The translations under genes and the position numbers were made by a program. This document shows, piece after piece, positions 1-11,828 of a stretch of DNA of 64,000 nucleotides. Every line of letters starts with the position of its first letter. Positions within the stretch are counted from its first letter, which is position 1. The notes under the pieces were generated by a model. That model saw nothing but the letters and a program-made list of their open reading frames with translations. It was not told the DNA's origin and did not search any database. Origin of the DNA: Pseudomonadota bacterium (lineage in GTDB: Bacteria; Pseudomonadota; Gammaproteobacteria; Enterobacterales; Enterobacteriaceae); assembly GCA_018261615.1 (NCBI GenBank), contig JAGTSE010000020.1, positions 1 through 64,000 on the forward strand. The letters are read 5' to 3'.

Positions 1-36
1 GCCGGGACGACGACCACGGCACTACCCAAGAGCAGT

Positions 37-69
37 AAAAAAGAAGCCGCAACGCTATGCGTTACGGCT
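37..69 (-). terminator. Rho-independent terminator after cra
   Basis: Read on the minus strand, an 11-bp stem (AGCCGTAACGC pairing with GCGTTGCGGCT, one G-U pair, three-base loop) is followed by TTC and a run of T. It lies about 55 bases past the cra stop codon. The rest of bases 1-123 shows no gene. Confidence 0.75.
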
Positions 70-123
70 ACCTTCAAAAGCTTAACTGACAAGCATTACA
101 GCTTACGCTGCCTTTATCTGAAC

Positions 124-1128
124 TTATACGCGACTTAATATCCCGCGACGGTAAAGATTACGCCGGATACGACTAAGACCCGCTTTCGGCTTACGCGGTT
201 CGTCAAGGCTTGCCAGCACAATTTCCAGAACCCGCTCCGCAACATCGCGATGGCGCTGCGCCACTGCCAGAACCGGGCATTGCAGGAAATCGAGCAGTTC
301 GTGATCGCCAAAAGTCGCGATCGCCAGATCCGACGGCAATTTACCGTCGCGACGTAGCGTAACGTCAAGCACACCCTGCAATAACGCAAACGACGTTATA
401 AACATCGCCTGTGGCATAGGATTGGTTTCCAGCCATTTATCAAATAGCTGAGCGGCGGCTTCACGCTCGTAGCTATTGGCATAGAGATATTGCACTTCAC
501 GCGGATCGTCTTTCCACGCGGTGCGGAAGCCCTGCTCGCGCAGGAAACTGACAGATAGCTCCGGTAACGCCCCAAGATAAAGCACGCGCTCCGCCGGAAA
601 CTTACGCAATTCTGCGGCCAGCATCTCCGAATCATCTTGATCGGCACCAACAACACTGGTGAAGTGTTCACGATCCAGCGCGCGATCCAGCGCGACAATC
701 GGGAAGGAATCATTGGCCCAGCGCTGATAGAACGGATGCTCTGGCGGCAATGAGGTGGAAACAATAATAGCGTCCACCTGCCGCTGCAACAGATGTTCGA
801 TACAGCGCATTTCATTATCGGGTTGATCTTCCGAGCAGGCGATCAGCAACTGATAGCCGCGCTGACGAGCCTGGCGCTCCAGATAGTTGGCAATGCGGGT
901 GTAGCTCGTGTTTTCAAGATCCGGGATAACCAGCCCAATCGAACGTGTGCGTCCTGCGCGCAGGCCAGCCGCCACCGCATTTGGGTGGTAGTTATGCTCA
1001 CGAACAACCGCCATTACTTTCTCAACGGTTTTGTCGCTGACACGATACTGCTTCGCCTTACCATTAATGACGTAGCTTGCCGTGGTTCGTGAGACGCCGG
1101 CTAGCCGGGCGATTTCATCCAGTTTCAC
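124..1128 (-). CDS. cra: Catabolite repressor/activator Cra (FruR), LacI family
   Basis: A 334-residue LacI/GalR-family regulator, the same length as E. coli Cra and nearly identical to it. In that family member, fructose 1-phosphate (and possibly fructose 1,6-bisphosphate) releases the dimer from operators in glycolytic and gluconeogenic genes. Residues 1-25 ([20 protein letters not shown]) form the helix-turn-helix. The hinge lies near residues 45-60 and a periplasmic-binding-protein-like sensor fills the rest. The start is GTG at 1126-1128, preceded by AAGGGG, as in E. coli. It follows ilvIH in the same direction but is separated from it by a terminator at 1252-1281, so it probably has its own promoter in 1129-1250. 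Confidence 0.97.
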   Translation of the reverse strand: MKLDEIARLAGVSRTTASYVINGKAKQYRVSDKTVEKVMAVVREHNYHPNAVAAGLRAGRTRSIGLVIPDLENTSYTRIANYLERQARQRGYQLLIACSEDQPDNEMRCIEHLLQRQVDAIIVSTSLPPEHPFYQRWANDSFPIVALDRALDREHFTSVVGADQDDSEMLAAELRKFPAERVLYLGALPELSVSFLREQGFRTAWKDDPREVQYLYANSYEREAAAQLFDKWLETNPMPQAMFITSFALLQGVLDVTLRRDGKLPSDLAIATFGDHELLDFLQCPVLAVAQRHRDVAERVLEIVLASLDEPRKPKAGLSRIRRNLYRRGILSRV

Positions 1129-1251
1129 AATTGCCCCTTAAATTAATGTACTCCATAACCTTTTTAGGGATATAGGTTAAAACCCTTAACATCTAAGCGC
1201 AGAATACTCACTCCGGCAACCGCTTTCGTCTCTGGTTCCGGCTGATTTCGC

Positions 1252-1281
1252 AAAAAAAAGCCCGGCGTAGAACACCGGGTC
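1252..1281 (-). terminator. Terminator of ilvIH
   Basis: On the minus strand, ACCCGGTG and CGCCGGGC-type arms form a stem followed by eight T. It begins about 30 bases after the ilvH stop and isolates ilvIH from cra. Confidence 0.85.
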
Positions 1282-1308
1282 TGTAAAAAATGTGGAAGGT
1301 TATTCTAT

Positions 1309-1800
1309 TCAGCGCATGATTTTATCGCCGCGTGACAACCCCACCACGCCGGAGCGCGCAACTTCAACAATTTTCGCCACATCACGAATCGTGGCTAAAA
1401 ACGCATCCAGTTTGTCACTGGTACCCGCGAGCTGAACCGTGTAAATCGACGGCGTAACGTCAATGATCTGTCCGCGGAAGATCTCGGCGTTGCGTTTCAC
1501 CTCTTCACGACCATAACCGCTGGCCTGAATCTTCACCAACATGATTTCACGCTCAACATATGCCCCCTGCCCCAGCTCGTTCACGCGTAATACATCAACC
1601 AGCTTGTGCAGTTGCTTTTCGATCTGCTCCAGAACTTTTTGATCGCCGACAGTCTGGATCGTCATCCGCGATAAGGTGGGATCGTCAGTCGGCGCAACGG
1701 TCAGGCTTTCTATGTTGTAACCGCGCTGAGAGAACAGGCCAATCACGCGCGATAACGCGCCCGATTCATTTTCCAGTAGTACAGACAGTATCCGGCGCAT
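1309..1800 (-). CDS. ilvH: Acetolactate synthase III regulatory subunit
   Basis: The 163-residue small subunit of acetohydroxyacid synthase III. It stimulates the IlvI catalytic subunit and binds valine for feedback inhibition. The N-terminal ACT domain ([20 protein letters not shown], about residues 1-80) is followed by the ALS_SS C-terminal domain. I chose the ATG at 1798-1800 because it gives the E. coli length and sequence; the frame stays open ten codons further upstream, into ilvI. Only two bases separate the ilvI stop from this start, so the two are translationally linked. The DNA matches its neighbours in style. Confidence 0.97.
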   Translation of the reverse strand: MRRILSVLLENESGALSRVIGLFSQRGYNIESLTVAPTDDPTLSRMTIQTVGDQKVLEQIEKQLHKLVDVLRVNELGQGAYVEREIMLVKIQASGYGREEVKRNAEIFRGQIIDVTPSIYTVQLAGTSDKLDAFLATIRDVAKIVEVARSGVVGLSRGDKIMR

Positions 1801-1802
1801 AA

Positions 1803-3527
1803 TCAGGTTCTCTCCGTTTTGCTTAACCACATCTCATCCATGCCGCCGCCGCGGATCTGCATCGGATAAACGTGTTCACTACCGTCAACGGTAACGTCAA
1901 CAAACACCAGGCGATTGTTTTTCACCTGCTCCAGCGCTTCCGCCAGCTTCGCCTCCAGCTCATCCGGACGCGTAATTCGAATTCCCACATGGCCGTAAGC
2001 TTCTGCCAGACGAGCAAAATCAGGCAACGACTCCATATAAGATTGTGAATGGCGGCCGGAATAGATCATGTCCTGCCATTGCTTCACCATCCCCAGATAG
2101 CGGTTATTGAGGTTCAATACCAACACCGGCAACTCATACTGCAGGGCCGTAGAGAGTTCCTGAATATTCATCTGGATACTGCCATCGCCGGTCACGCAGA
2201 CAACTGTCTCCTCGGGCAGCGCCATCTTCACGCCAAGCGCGGCGGGTAAACCAAAACCCATAGTGCCCAGCCCGCCGGAGTTGATCCAGCGGCGCGGTTT
2301 ATCAAAACGGTAGTAGAGCGCGGCAAACATCTGATGCTGTCCAACATCGGAAGTAACGTAGGCATCACCATTCGTCAAACGCCAGATAGCTTCAATCACT
2401 GCCTGCGGTTTGATCTTTTCACTCTGGGTGTCATATTTCAGGCACTGACGCGCGCGCCACTGTTCAATGTGCAACCACCAGTCACGGATCTCATCCAGCG
2501 GCTGCGGCTGATCTTCCTGCTCCAGCAGTTCGAGCATTTGTTCCAGAACCAGCCGCGCGTCGCCGACAATGGGCACATCAGCCTGTACAGTCTTGGAAAT
2601 GGAAGTGGGGTCGATATCGATATGCAGGACCGTCGCATCCGGACAGTACTTCGCCAGGTTATTGGTGGTGCGATCGTCAAAACGCACGCCAACCGCGAAA
2701 ATAACATCAGAATGGTGCATCGTCATATTGGCTTCGTAAGTCCCGTGCATACCCAGCATGCCCAGCGCCTGTCGATGCGACGCCGGAAACGCGCCCAACC
2801 CCATTAAGGATGAGACCACGGGCAAATTCAGTTTTTCAGCCAACTGGCGCAACTGAGTTTCGCACGCGGAGTTAATCGCACCGCCGCCAACGTAGACCAC
2901 CGGCCTCTTCGCCAACACAAGTGCTTGCAAAGCGCGTTTGATTTGCCCTTTGTGCCCCTGCGTTGTCGGGTTATAAGATCGCATGCTGACCGATTCCGGC
3001 CAGAAATAGGGCAGCTTGTTGGCTGGGTTCATAATATCTTTCGGCAGATCCACCACCACCGGCCCCGGACGCCCACTGGCAGCCAGCCAGAACGCTTTCT
3101 TTAATACGCCGGGAATGTCTTCGGTTTGTTTAACCAGGAAACTGTGCTTCACCACCGGACGGGAAATCCCCACCATGTCGCACTCCTGAAATGCGTCATA
3201 GCCAATCAGCGACGTTGCAACCTGACCGGAAAGTACCACCAGCGGGATGGAATCCATATAAGCGGTAGCGATACCCGTGATTGCATTCGTCGCACCCGGG
3301 CCAGACGTGACCAGTACCACCCCAACCTCACCCGTTGCCCGCGCCAGCCCATCGGCCATATGCACCGCCGCCTGCTCATGACGTACCAACACATGTTCAA
3401 TACCGCCAACAGTATGCAGGGCATCGTAGATATCCAGGACTGCACCTCCGGGGTAGCCGAATACTTTCTTTACGCCTTGATCAATAAGCGATCGGACGAC
3501 CATCTCGGCTCCAGACAACATCTCCAT
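1803..3527 (-). CDS. ilvI: Acetolactate synthase III catalytic subunit
   Basis: The 574-residue thiamine-diphosphate enzyme that condenses two pyruvates to acetolactate, or pyruvate with 2-oxobutyrate, at the first common step of valine, leucine and isoleucine synthesis. It has the three-domain ThDP/FAD architecture. [12 protein letters not shown] carries the catalytic glutamate (about residue 50), and the ThDP-binding motif GDGSIQMN...NLNN lies at about residues 430-465. The ATG at 3525-3527 has a good GGAGG ribosome site. It is the first gene of ilvIH. In relatives the promoter is activated by Lrp from sites in the DNA upstream (3528-3911 here). Confidence 0.97.
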   Translation of the reverse strand: MEMLSGAEMVVRSLIDQGVKKVFGYPGGAVLDIYDALHTVGGIEHVLVRHEQAAVHMADGLARATGEVGVVLVTSGPGATNAITGIATAYMDSIPLVVLSGQVATSLIGYDAFQECDMVGISRPVVKHSFLVKQTEDIPGVLKKAFWLAASGRPGPVVVDLPKDIMNPANKLPYFWPESVSMRSYNPTTQGHKGQIKRALQALVLAKRPVVYVGGGAINSACETQLRQLAEKLNLPVVSSLMGLGAFPASHRQALGMLGMHGTYEANMTMHHSDVIFAVGVRFDDRTTNNLAKYCPDATVLHIDIDPTSISKTVQADVPIVGDARLVLEQMLELLEQEDQPQPLDEIRDWWLHIEQWRARQCLKYDTQSEKIKPQAVIEAIWRLTNGDAYVTSDVGQHQMFAALYYRFDKPRRWINSGGLGTMGFGLPAALGVKMALPEETVVCVTGDGSIQMNIQELSTALQYELPVLVLNLNNRYLGMVKQWQDMIYSGRHSQSYMESLPDFARLAEAYGHVGIRITRPDELEAKLAEALEQVKNNRLVFVDVTVDGSEHVYPMQIRGGGMDEMWLSKTERT

Positions 3528-3911
3528 GCTTTGCCTCCAGGCTTATATTTGTCGACTGACGGTGGAACTCATTTCCACTTTGTCGCTCTGTTCAGAGCAG
3601 GAAACCCTGCATTCTGATTATGAATGGCAGTTACCATAACCGCTCAAAATCTGGCAAGCAATTAGCAAACCACCGACGTCAACGGCATACAAAAGAGGAA
3701 AAACAACGCGAGAGCATCAGATTTGGTGAAAACATCTGTGATAAGGAAAGACGATGACCATTCATCATCCAAATGACAGGTTGTACAGAAAATCATGCAT
3801 TTTTAGCACCATGCGGGAAGACGCTGACGACCGTAATTGAAATAAAATACTACCCATGCAGGATTAAGCAGAATAAACCGACTAAACAAGCCGGTCTATT
3901 CTGCAACCAAA
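3528..3911 (-). promoter_or_regulatory. leuO-ilvI intergenic region (ilvIH control region)
   Basis: 384 bases without a gene between the end of leuO and the start of ilvI, both on the minus strand. By analogy with E. coli this must hold the ilvIH promoter and its Lrp sites. The sequence is AT-rich, but I could not place a convincing -35/-10 pair or individual Lrp sites by eye. A strong hairpin at 3868-3904 lies just after leuO. Confidence 0.6.
3868..3904 (-). terminator. Hairpin just after leuO, possible terminator
   Basis: A 13-bp stem with one G-U pair (GCAGAATAGACCG with CGGTTTATTCTGC, 11-base loop) begins 7 bases after the leuO stop. On the minus strand it is followed by TTAATCC rather than a T run, so it is an atypical terminator or an RNA 3'-end stabiliser. 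Confidence 0.5.
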
Positions 3912-4874
3912 TTACAGAGTACAAACCGAGATCAGTAGCTCTTCCATCCACTGATGACCTTTATCACGGCCTGCTGCTTCATGCCATGAGAGATAACAAG
4001 TGCGTGTATTAAGCGCCAGCGGCAAAGGCAATACCTTCAAAGGCAGGCTATGAGCAAAACGTTCAACCAACCAACGCGGCGCAATCGTCACCAAATGCGT
4101 TTGCGCGACAATGTTTAATACGCTGGTGACTGCCATCCCCTGATAGGCAATACGGTTCTGCTTTTCCGCCGTATCATACCAGGGCTGACTAAAGGAAGCA
4201 TAATGACCCAGCAAAACCACAGCATGTTGTTCATTGAATATACTAGCTTCGGTAACAAGATTCTCAGTGCGTGGATGCTCTTTACTGGTTACCAGTACCA
4301 TTTCGTCTTTAAATAATGGAACGCAAGAGAATTCCGGACGACGAAACTCTTCGTAGCCGATCACAAATTCAATTTCCTGGCAACGCAATTGATGTTCAGT
4401 ACTGTGATTAAGATCTGCTTTAAACACCAGGTTAATATTAGGTGCAGCCTTTTCAACGCTATTGTAAATAATTGACGTTAAGAGGTTATCCAGCGGACTG
4501 CATACACGAAGATTAAATACACGCTCACTGCTCAGTGGATCAAATCCCGGGCCGGGCAACTCATTTTGTACCAACTGCAATGCCTGACGGATTGAGCCAA
4601 ACAGTTGATATGAACGCGCAGTGGGTTGAATCCCACGGCCATAGCGGATAAAAAGCTCGTCGTTAAACATGACTTTAAGCCGCGCAACGGCATTACTCAC
4701 TGCGGGTTGTGACATTCCCAGCACTTGCGCCGCACGGGTAATGTTTTGTTCCTGCATTACCGCATCAAAAACGGTAAGCAAATTAAGATCTACTGAACGC
4801 AACTGTGGTTTGCCCACATCGACAATCTGATGGTTGTCAATAGATTCTCCTGGAACATTGCAATCCGGCGTCAT
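3912..4874 (-). CDS. leuO: LysR-type regulator LeuO
   Basis: A 320-residue LysR-family transcription factor, slightly longer than the 314 of E. coli. In E. coli and Salmonella LeuO is normally silenced by H-NS and acts as an H-NS antagonist on many loci. The winged helix-turn-helix covers about residues 28-90 ([20 protein letters not shown]), followed by a LysR substrate-binding fold and the conserved C-terminal [17 protein letters not shown]. The ATG at 4872-4874 has GGGAG upstream. The first 24 residues and parts of the effector domain diverge from E. coli, as is usual for this gene. It diverges from leuLABCD across an AT-rich spacer. Confidence 0.95.
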   Translation of the reverse strand: MTPDCNVPGESIDNHQIVDVGKPQLRSVDLNLLTVFDAVMQEQNITRAAQVLGMSQPAVSNAVARLKVMFNDELFIRYGRGIQPTARSYQLFGSIRQALQLVQNELPGPGFDPLSSERVFNLRVCSPLDNLLTSIIYNSVEKAAPNINLVFKADLNHSTEHQLRCQEIEFVIGYEEFRRPEFSCVPLFKDEMVLVTSKEHPRTENLVTEASIFNEQHAVVLLGHYASFSQPWYDTAEKQNRIAYQGMAVTSVLNIVAQTHLVTIAPRWLVERFAHSLPLKVLPLPLALNTRTCYLSWHEAAGRDKGHQWMEELLISVCTL

Positions 4875-5281
4875 GATAAAACTCCCTTAATTGTGTAATA
4901 ATAATATTCAGGAAGATCATTTATCATGCATATAGCATTATTAGAAGCATAGCGTGAAAAATTAGGAACTTTTAAATTTTTTATATCCCCTCAAGGGAAA
5001 TGTGACGGTAAATAATACGATAATCAATGACGGATTAATATACTTTTACTTTATCAAACATTCCGAAACTCATCTGATGATAAAGCTAACAGCCATCCAT
5101 CCCATAACGCAAAGCGTAAAGGGTTGTTCTGTAAATTTATCTTTAAGCTATTGGTCATCCATTAAAAAACACTCAATAGTGATGCGCACGAAATACGCAT
5201 TTCATTCTACGGAACAGGATAATTAACTGAAAAGCAGCCATACAATCTACCTGTTCTGAAGATGGTTTTCAGGAGCAGGGG
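4875..5281. other. AT-rich leuO-leuLABCD spacer
   Basis: About 400 bases without a supportable gene, visibly richer in A and T than the flanking coding DNA (for example the A/T runs around 4960-4985). In E. coli and Salmonella this interval carries the leuO promoter and AT-rich H-NS/LeuO binding DNA; that role here is inferred. A 74-codon open frame at 5002-5226 has no recognisable protein. Confidence 0.6.
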
Positions 5282-5310
5282 TTGACTTTAACAAGCGTAT
5301 CCAGTACCAC
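5282..5310 (+). promoter_or_regulatory. Probable leuLABCD promoter
   Basis: TTGACT at 5282-5287 is a good -35 box. A -10 of the TACCAC type at 5305-5310 gives a 17-base spacer. Position and surrounding sequence match the leu promoter of E. coli and Salmonella, and leuL begins 34 bases downstream. The -10 is the uncertain part. Confidence 0.55.
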
Positions 5311-5343
5311 TAAAAGCATAACGTTTTTCCTGGAGCTTGATTC

Positions 5344-5430
5344 ATGATTCGTAACGTCGGTTTCGCTGGTCTACTACTACTAAACGCATCTCTTGTGCGC
5401 GGTAGACCGGCGGACGACATTCAGAGTTGA
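5344..5430 (+). CDS. leuL: leu operon leader peptide
   Basis: A 28-residue peptide, MIRNVGFAGLLLLNASLVRG followed by RPADDIQS, equal in length to E. coli LeuL and sharing the GLLLLNAS core. It contains four consecutive leucine codons, all the rare CTA. Ribosome stalling there when leucyl-tRNA is short is the known trigger for antitermination of this operon. A GGAG site precedes the ATG. The peptide itself has no other known role. Confidence 0.95.
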   Translation: MIRNVGFAGLLLLNASLVRGRPADDIQS

Positions 5431-5455
5431 ATTGTCTGCCAGTTAAGACAGAAAA

Positions 5456-5480
5456 CCCGCGCCTTGGCGCGGGTTTTTTT
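5456..5480 (+). terminator. leu attenuator terminator
   Basis: CCCGCG and CGCGGG arms around CCTTGG, followed by seven T, 26 bases after the leuL stop and 43 before leuA. This is the terminator arm of the leucine attenuator. Confidence 0.93.
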
Positions 5481-5522
5481 ATGCTCGTAGCGAGGCGACC
5501 TCAGATAACAAGGACCTAAACC

Positions 5523-8185
<2,663 letters not shown>

Positions 8186-8187
8186 CC

Positions 8188-9585
8188 ATGGCTAAGAGTC
8201 TGTACGAAAAATTGTTTGATGCGCACGTTGTGTATGAAGCACCAAACGAAACACCATTGCTGTATATCGATCGCCATCTGGTACACGAAGTGACCTCACC
8301 GCAGGCATTTGACGGCCTGCGCGCGCACAAACGTCCGGTGCGCCAGCCGGGTAAAACCTTCGCCACCATGGATCATAACGTCTCCACGCAGACCAAAGAC
8401 ATTAACGCTTCCGGCGAAATGGCGCGTATCCAGATGCAGGAATTGATCAAAAACTGCAACGAATTCGGCGTTGAGCTGTATGACCTGAATCACCCGTACC
8501 AGGGGATTGTCCATGTGATGGGGCCAGAACAGGGCATTACCCTGCCGGGTATGACCATTGTTTGTGGCGATTCGCATACCGCAACCCACGGCGCGTTTGG
8601 CGCACTGGCCTTCGGTATCGGCACGTCGGAAGTTGAGCATGTGCTGGCAACGCAGACACTGAAACAGGGTCGCGCTAAGACCATGAAAATTGAAGTGAAA
8701 GGTACTGCGGCACCGGGGATCACCGCCAAAGATATCGTGTTAGCGATCATCGGCAAAACCGGTAGCGCAGGCGGTACCGGTCACGTGGTGGAATTCTGCG
8801 GTGATGCAATTCGTGCGTTGAGCATGGAAGGCCGCATGACGCTGTGCAATATGGCGATTGAGATGGGCGCGAAAGCCGGTCTTGTCGCACCGGACGACAC
8901 CACCTTTAACTACGTGAAAGACCGGCGGCATGCGCCGAAAGGCAAAGATTTTGATGATGCTGTCGCTTACTGGAAAACGTTGCATACCGACGAAGGAGCA
9001 ACTTTCGACACCGTTGTGACCTTGCAGGCAGAAGAGATCGCGCCGCAGGTAACCTGGGGCACCAACCCGGGCCAGGTGATTTCGGTAACGGATACCATCC
9101 CCGATCCGGCATCGTTCGCCGATCCGGTTGAGCGCGCCTCTGCGGAAAAAGCGCTGGCTTACATGGGCCTGAAACCAGGCGTTCCACTGACCGAAGTAGC
9201 GATTGATAAAGTGTTTATCGGTTCCTGCACAAACTCGCGTATCGAAGATTTACGCGCCGCTGCGGAGATCGCTAAAGGCCGCAAAGTCGCGCCAGGCGTA
9301 CAGGCGCTGGTGGTGCCAGGCTCTGGCCCGGTGAAAGCGCAGGCGGAAGCGGAAGGTCTGGATAAGATCTTTATCGAAGCCGGTTTCGAATGGCGTTTGC
9401 CTGGCTGCTCTATGTGCCTGGCAATGAATAATGACCGTCTGAACCCCGGCGAACGCTGCGCTTCCACCAGTAACCGTAACTTTGAAGGCCGTCAGGGCCG
9501 TGGTGGACGCACGCATCTGGTCAGCCCGGCAATGGCTGCCGCTGCGGCGGTAACCGGTCATTTCGCCGATATTCGTAGCCTGTAA
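8188..9585 (+). CDS. leuC: Isopropylmalate isomerase large subunit
   Basis: The 465-residue aconitase-family subunit that isomerises 2- to 3-isopropylmalate together with LeuD. The three cysteines that bind the [4Fe-4S] cluster are visible in [16 protein letters not shown] (Cys near 347) and in [13 protein letters not shown] (Cys near 407 and 410). [20 protein letters not shown] is the conserved substrate loop. It lies two bases after leuB and ten before leuD in the same operon. It ends in RSL and so is one residue shorter than the E. coli protein. Confidence 0.98.
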   Translation: MAKSLYEKLFDAHVVYEAPNETPLLYIDRHLVHEVTSPQAFDGLRAHKRPVRQPGKTFATMDHNVSTQTKDINASGEMARIQMQELIKNCNEFGVELYDLNHPYQGIVHVMGPEQGITLPGMTIVCGDSHTATHGAFGALAFGIGTSEVEHVLATQTLKQGRAKTMKIEVKGTAAPGITAKDIVLAIIGKTGSAGGTGHVVEFCGDAIRALSMEGRMTLCNMAIEMGAKAGLVAPDDTTFNYVKDRRHAPKGKDFDDAVAYWKTLHTDEGATFDTVVTLQAEEIAPQVTWGTNPGQVISVTDTIPDPASFADPVERASAEKALAYMGLKPGVPLTEVAIDKVFIGSCTNSRIEDLRAAAEIAKGRKVAPGVQALVVPGSGPVKAQAEAEGLDKIFIEAGFEWRLPGCSMCLAMNNDRLNPGERCASTSNRNFEGRQGRGGRTHLVSPAMAAAAAVTGHFADIRSL

Positions 9586-9595
9586 GGAGCTCACC

Positions 9596-10201
9596 ATGGC
9601 AGAAAAATTTACCCAACATACCGGCCTGGTTGTTCCGCTGGATGCCGCCAACGTCGATACGGACGCTATTATCCCGAAACAGTTCCTGCAGAAGGTTACA
9701 CGTACCGGTTTTGGTGCCCATCTGTTTAATGACTGGCGCTTCCTTGATGATAAAGGCGAGCAGCCGAACCCGGAGTTCGTGCTGAACTTCCCGCAATACA
9801 AAGGTGCCTCCATTTTGCTGGCGCGCGAAAACTTTGGCTGCGGTTCCTCACGCGAGCATGCGCCATGGGCACTGACCGATTACGGCTTCAAAGTGGTGAT
9901 TGCGCCGAGCTTCGCCGATATCTTCTATGGCAACAGTTTTAACAACCAGTTGCTGCCGGTAACGCTGAGCGAAGAGGATGTCGATGCGCTGTTCACGCTG
10001 GTACAGAACAACCCGGGTACGACCTTTGAGGTGGATCTCGAAGCGCAGGTGGTAAAAGCGGGCGGGAAATCCTATAGCTTTAACATTGATGCCTTCCGCC
10101 GCCACTGCATGCTGAACGGTCTGGACAGCATTGGCCTGACGCTTCAGCATGAAGACGCGATTGCCGCTTACGAAAGCAAGCAACCGGCATTTATGAGCTA
10201 A
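9596..10201 (+). CDS. leuD: Isopropylmalate isomerase small subunit
   Basis: The 201-residue swivel subunit that completes LeuC. The conserved [12 protein letters not shown] (about residues 20-31) and [14 protein letters not shown] (about 81-94) form the mobile domain of the aconitase fold. The start follows an AGGAGCTCACC ribosome site. It is the last gene of leuLABCD; a REP-type inverted repeat follows 13 bases after the stop. Confidence 0.98.
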   Translation: MAEKFTQHTGLVVPLDAANVDTDAIIPKQFLQKVTRTGFGAHLFNDWRFLDDKGEQPNPEFVLNFPQYKGASILLARENFGCGSSREHAPWALTDYGFKVVIAPSFADIFYGNSFNNQLLPVTLSEEDVDALFTLVQNNPGTTFEVDLEAQVVKAGGKSYSFNIDAFRRHCMLNGLDSIGLTLQHEDAIAAYESKQPAFMS

Positions 10202-10214
10202 CAAAAGCAGACGA

Positions 10215-10247
10215 CTTGCCGGATAGCGTTAACGTTTATCCGGCAAG
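10215..10247. repeat. REP-like palindrome between leuD and setA
   Basis: CTTGCCGGATA and TATCCGGCAAG form an 11-bp stem around an 11-base loop, typical of enterobacterial REP units. It lies between the convergent ends of leuD and setA and may protect or end both transcripts. No T run follows. Confidence 0.7.
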
Positions 10248-10288
10248 CAAACCGGCGCGATCACCGCCAGACAGCTGGCAAACAAAAA

Positions 10289-11464
10289 TTACACATCCTT
10301 CACGCGGCTGGTCAGCAGCAGCGCCGCCACGGAAATCACCGCAATTCCCACGTACACCGTGCCGTGACTAAAACTTTGCGCCAGGGCGCCCTGAATCACC
10401 CCGGCAAGAATCACTCCGGTTGAAATACTATTGGTAAACAGCGTTGTCGCCGAACCGGCACGCCCCGGCATTAAATCCTGAAACCACAGCATACCGATAC
10501 CGGCGACGATGCCGATAAAAATCGCGTTGAATAATTGCAGCACCAGCAGCGCCGTCTGGCTGTGGAAGAAGATCAACCCCAGATAAAACACCACACCTGC
10601 GGCGACGGCTGTCACCATCATCCGCCGCTTGCCCAGATGTTTAACAAAATACCCAGCAAGGATCATCGCCGGGATCTCCAGACCAGCCGCAGTGCCCATC
10701 AGGATCCCGGCGAGTTTATCCGGCAGCCCCAGCTCCAGGCTAATCCACAGTGGCATGTCGATGATGTACATGGTGTTGCAGGTCCACATCAGCGTTGAGG
10801 CGATAAACAGCATGCGCACGTTCCTATCGCCCCAGCCGCTCACTTCCGTCACTGCGACGGCGGGCTGCGCCACGCGCGGCACCGAGGGTAGCCAGAATGC
10901 AATCATCACCAGGCTTATCACAAAAAGCCCGGCGGCAAGGGTGAACATAGCGGTAAAACCATAATTGAGCGCCAGCATAAACGCCAGCGGCGGGCCAATC
11001 ACCCACGCCAGCGAGAGCTGCGCACGCATCACCGAACTGAACATCACCACTTCCCGCGCAGAACTGTCTGCATATTCGCGCGCCAGCGCAAAAAGCTGCG
11101 GCATCGCGGTATTGGCGAGCGAGGCCAGAAGCACGCCGCAGGTGATAAGCGTCAGATAATGACGGTTGAAGGCAAACAACAGTGCGTTGCCCACCGCCAT
11201 CAGGCAGCAAAAGAGGATCAGCTTGCGACGATCACCCTGGTTATCGGAGCGTTTTGCCAGCCACAGGCTGACCAGGATCCCGGCTATCGCGTTGACGGTA
11301 TAAAACAGCCCGATCCAGAAAGGCTGAGCCCCCACTTCGCGGCTGAGAAACAGGCTCAGCGTCGGCGCCTGCACCGCGCCAGCAACCCCCATCATAAACG
11401 CAACGATCATAAAAGCGACGTAAACACCGTTGAGACGACGTCCCATCGTCATTAACCAGAGCAT
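10289..11464 (-). CDS. setA: Sugar efflux transporter SetA
   Basis: A 391-residue major-facilitator protein with about 12 hydrophobic segments, very similar to E. coli SetA (392). SetA exports glucosides and lactose in vitro and helps cells recover from glucose-phosphate stress. MGVAGAVQAPTLSLFLSREVGAQ is the SET-family N-terminal signature. The RQGDRR-type cytoplasmic loop appears as LAKRSDNQGDRRKL. It lies downstream of sgrS on the same strand, 47 bases after the sgrS terminator, as in E. coli, where the two are co-transcribed. Confidence 0.95.
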   Translation of the reverse strand: MLWLMTMGRRLNGVYVAFMIVAFMMGVAGAVQAPTLSLFLSREVGAQPFWIGLFYTVNAIAGILVSLWLAKRSDNQGDRRKLILFCCLMAVGNALLFAFNRHYLTLITCGVLLASLANTAMPQLFALAREYADSSAREVVMFSSVMRAQLSLAWVIGPPLAFMLALNYGFTAMFTLAAGLFVISLVMIAFWLPSVPRVAQPAVAVTEVSGWGDRNVRMLFIASTLMWTCNTMYIIDMPLWISLELGLPDKLAGILMGTAAGLEIPAMILAGYFVKHLGKRRMMVTAVAAGVVFYLGLIFFHSQTALLVLQLFNAIFIGIVAGIGMLWFQDLMPGRAGSATTLFTNSISTGVILAGVIQGALAQSFSHGTVYVGIAVISVAALLLTSRVKDV

Positions 11465-11511
11465 GAACGTTTCCTTTTCAAAAGCGGCAAAAACCGCTGA
11501 AATAATAAACG

Positions 11512-11761
11512 AAAAAAGCCAGCAAAAAATATTTTGCTGGCGTAGGCGGATTTGCGCCTAATACTCAGTCACACATGATGGCCGCGATTCAGTCTTTCGA
11601 GACCGGCGTTGTCACTTCCCACTGCATCAGTTCTTCCAGCATCTTCAGGCGCTGCCCTGCACTCTGACGGGCGAGCCAGCACACATCCTGCGTAGCGCGA
11701 AAATAAGCCAGATAAAACCGTCGTATGGATGATCTCTGCATACCCCCTCCTCGCTTTCATC
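11512..11761 (-). ncRNA. sgrS: SgrS, dual-function small RNA
   Basis: About 250 nucleotides on the minus strand, divergent from sgrR. The 5' end is inferred from GATGAAAGCGAGG (E. coli SgrS begins GATGAAGCAAGG). The 3' part has TGTGTGACTGAGTATT (plus-strand 11561-11577), the segment that pairs with the ptsG message around its ribosome site in E. coli. The CCAGCAAAATA/TTTTTTGCTGG hairpin with T run (11512-11540) is the Hfq-binding terminator. The 5' half encodes SgrT. It is induced by SgrR when sugar phosphates accumulate. Confidence 0.93.
11589..11741 (-). CDS. sgrT: Small protein SgrT, encoded within SgrS
   Basis: A 50-residue frame with a strong GAGGAGGGGG ribosome site just before the ATG. 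It shares with E. coli SgrT (43 residues) the patterns R-FY--YF-AT---CWL and RL-MLE-LMQW. SgrT inhibits the glucose permease PtsG. This copy is longer: about six extra N-terminal residues (MQRSSI) and a different tail (EVTTPVSKD). The stop lies just upstream of the ptsG-pairing segment, so one RNA carries both functions. Confidence 0.9.
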   Translation of the reverse strand: MQRSSIRRFYLAYFRATQDVCWLARQSAGQRLKMLEELMQWEVTTPVSKD

Positions 11762-11828
11762 GAAGAGAAGTATTGGCTTAATATAGGGATAAATAAATTG
11801 CTGAGTTTTTATCAGGAGTTCCCCTTTT

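Noticed and set aside
5002..5226. A 74-codon open frame on the plus strand in the leuO-leuL spacer
   Set aside because: No convincing ribosome site and no recognisable protein; the AT-rich spacer readily opens such frames.
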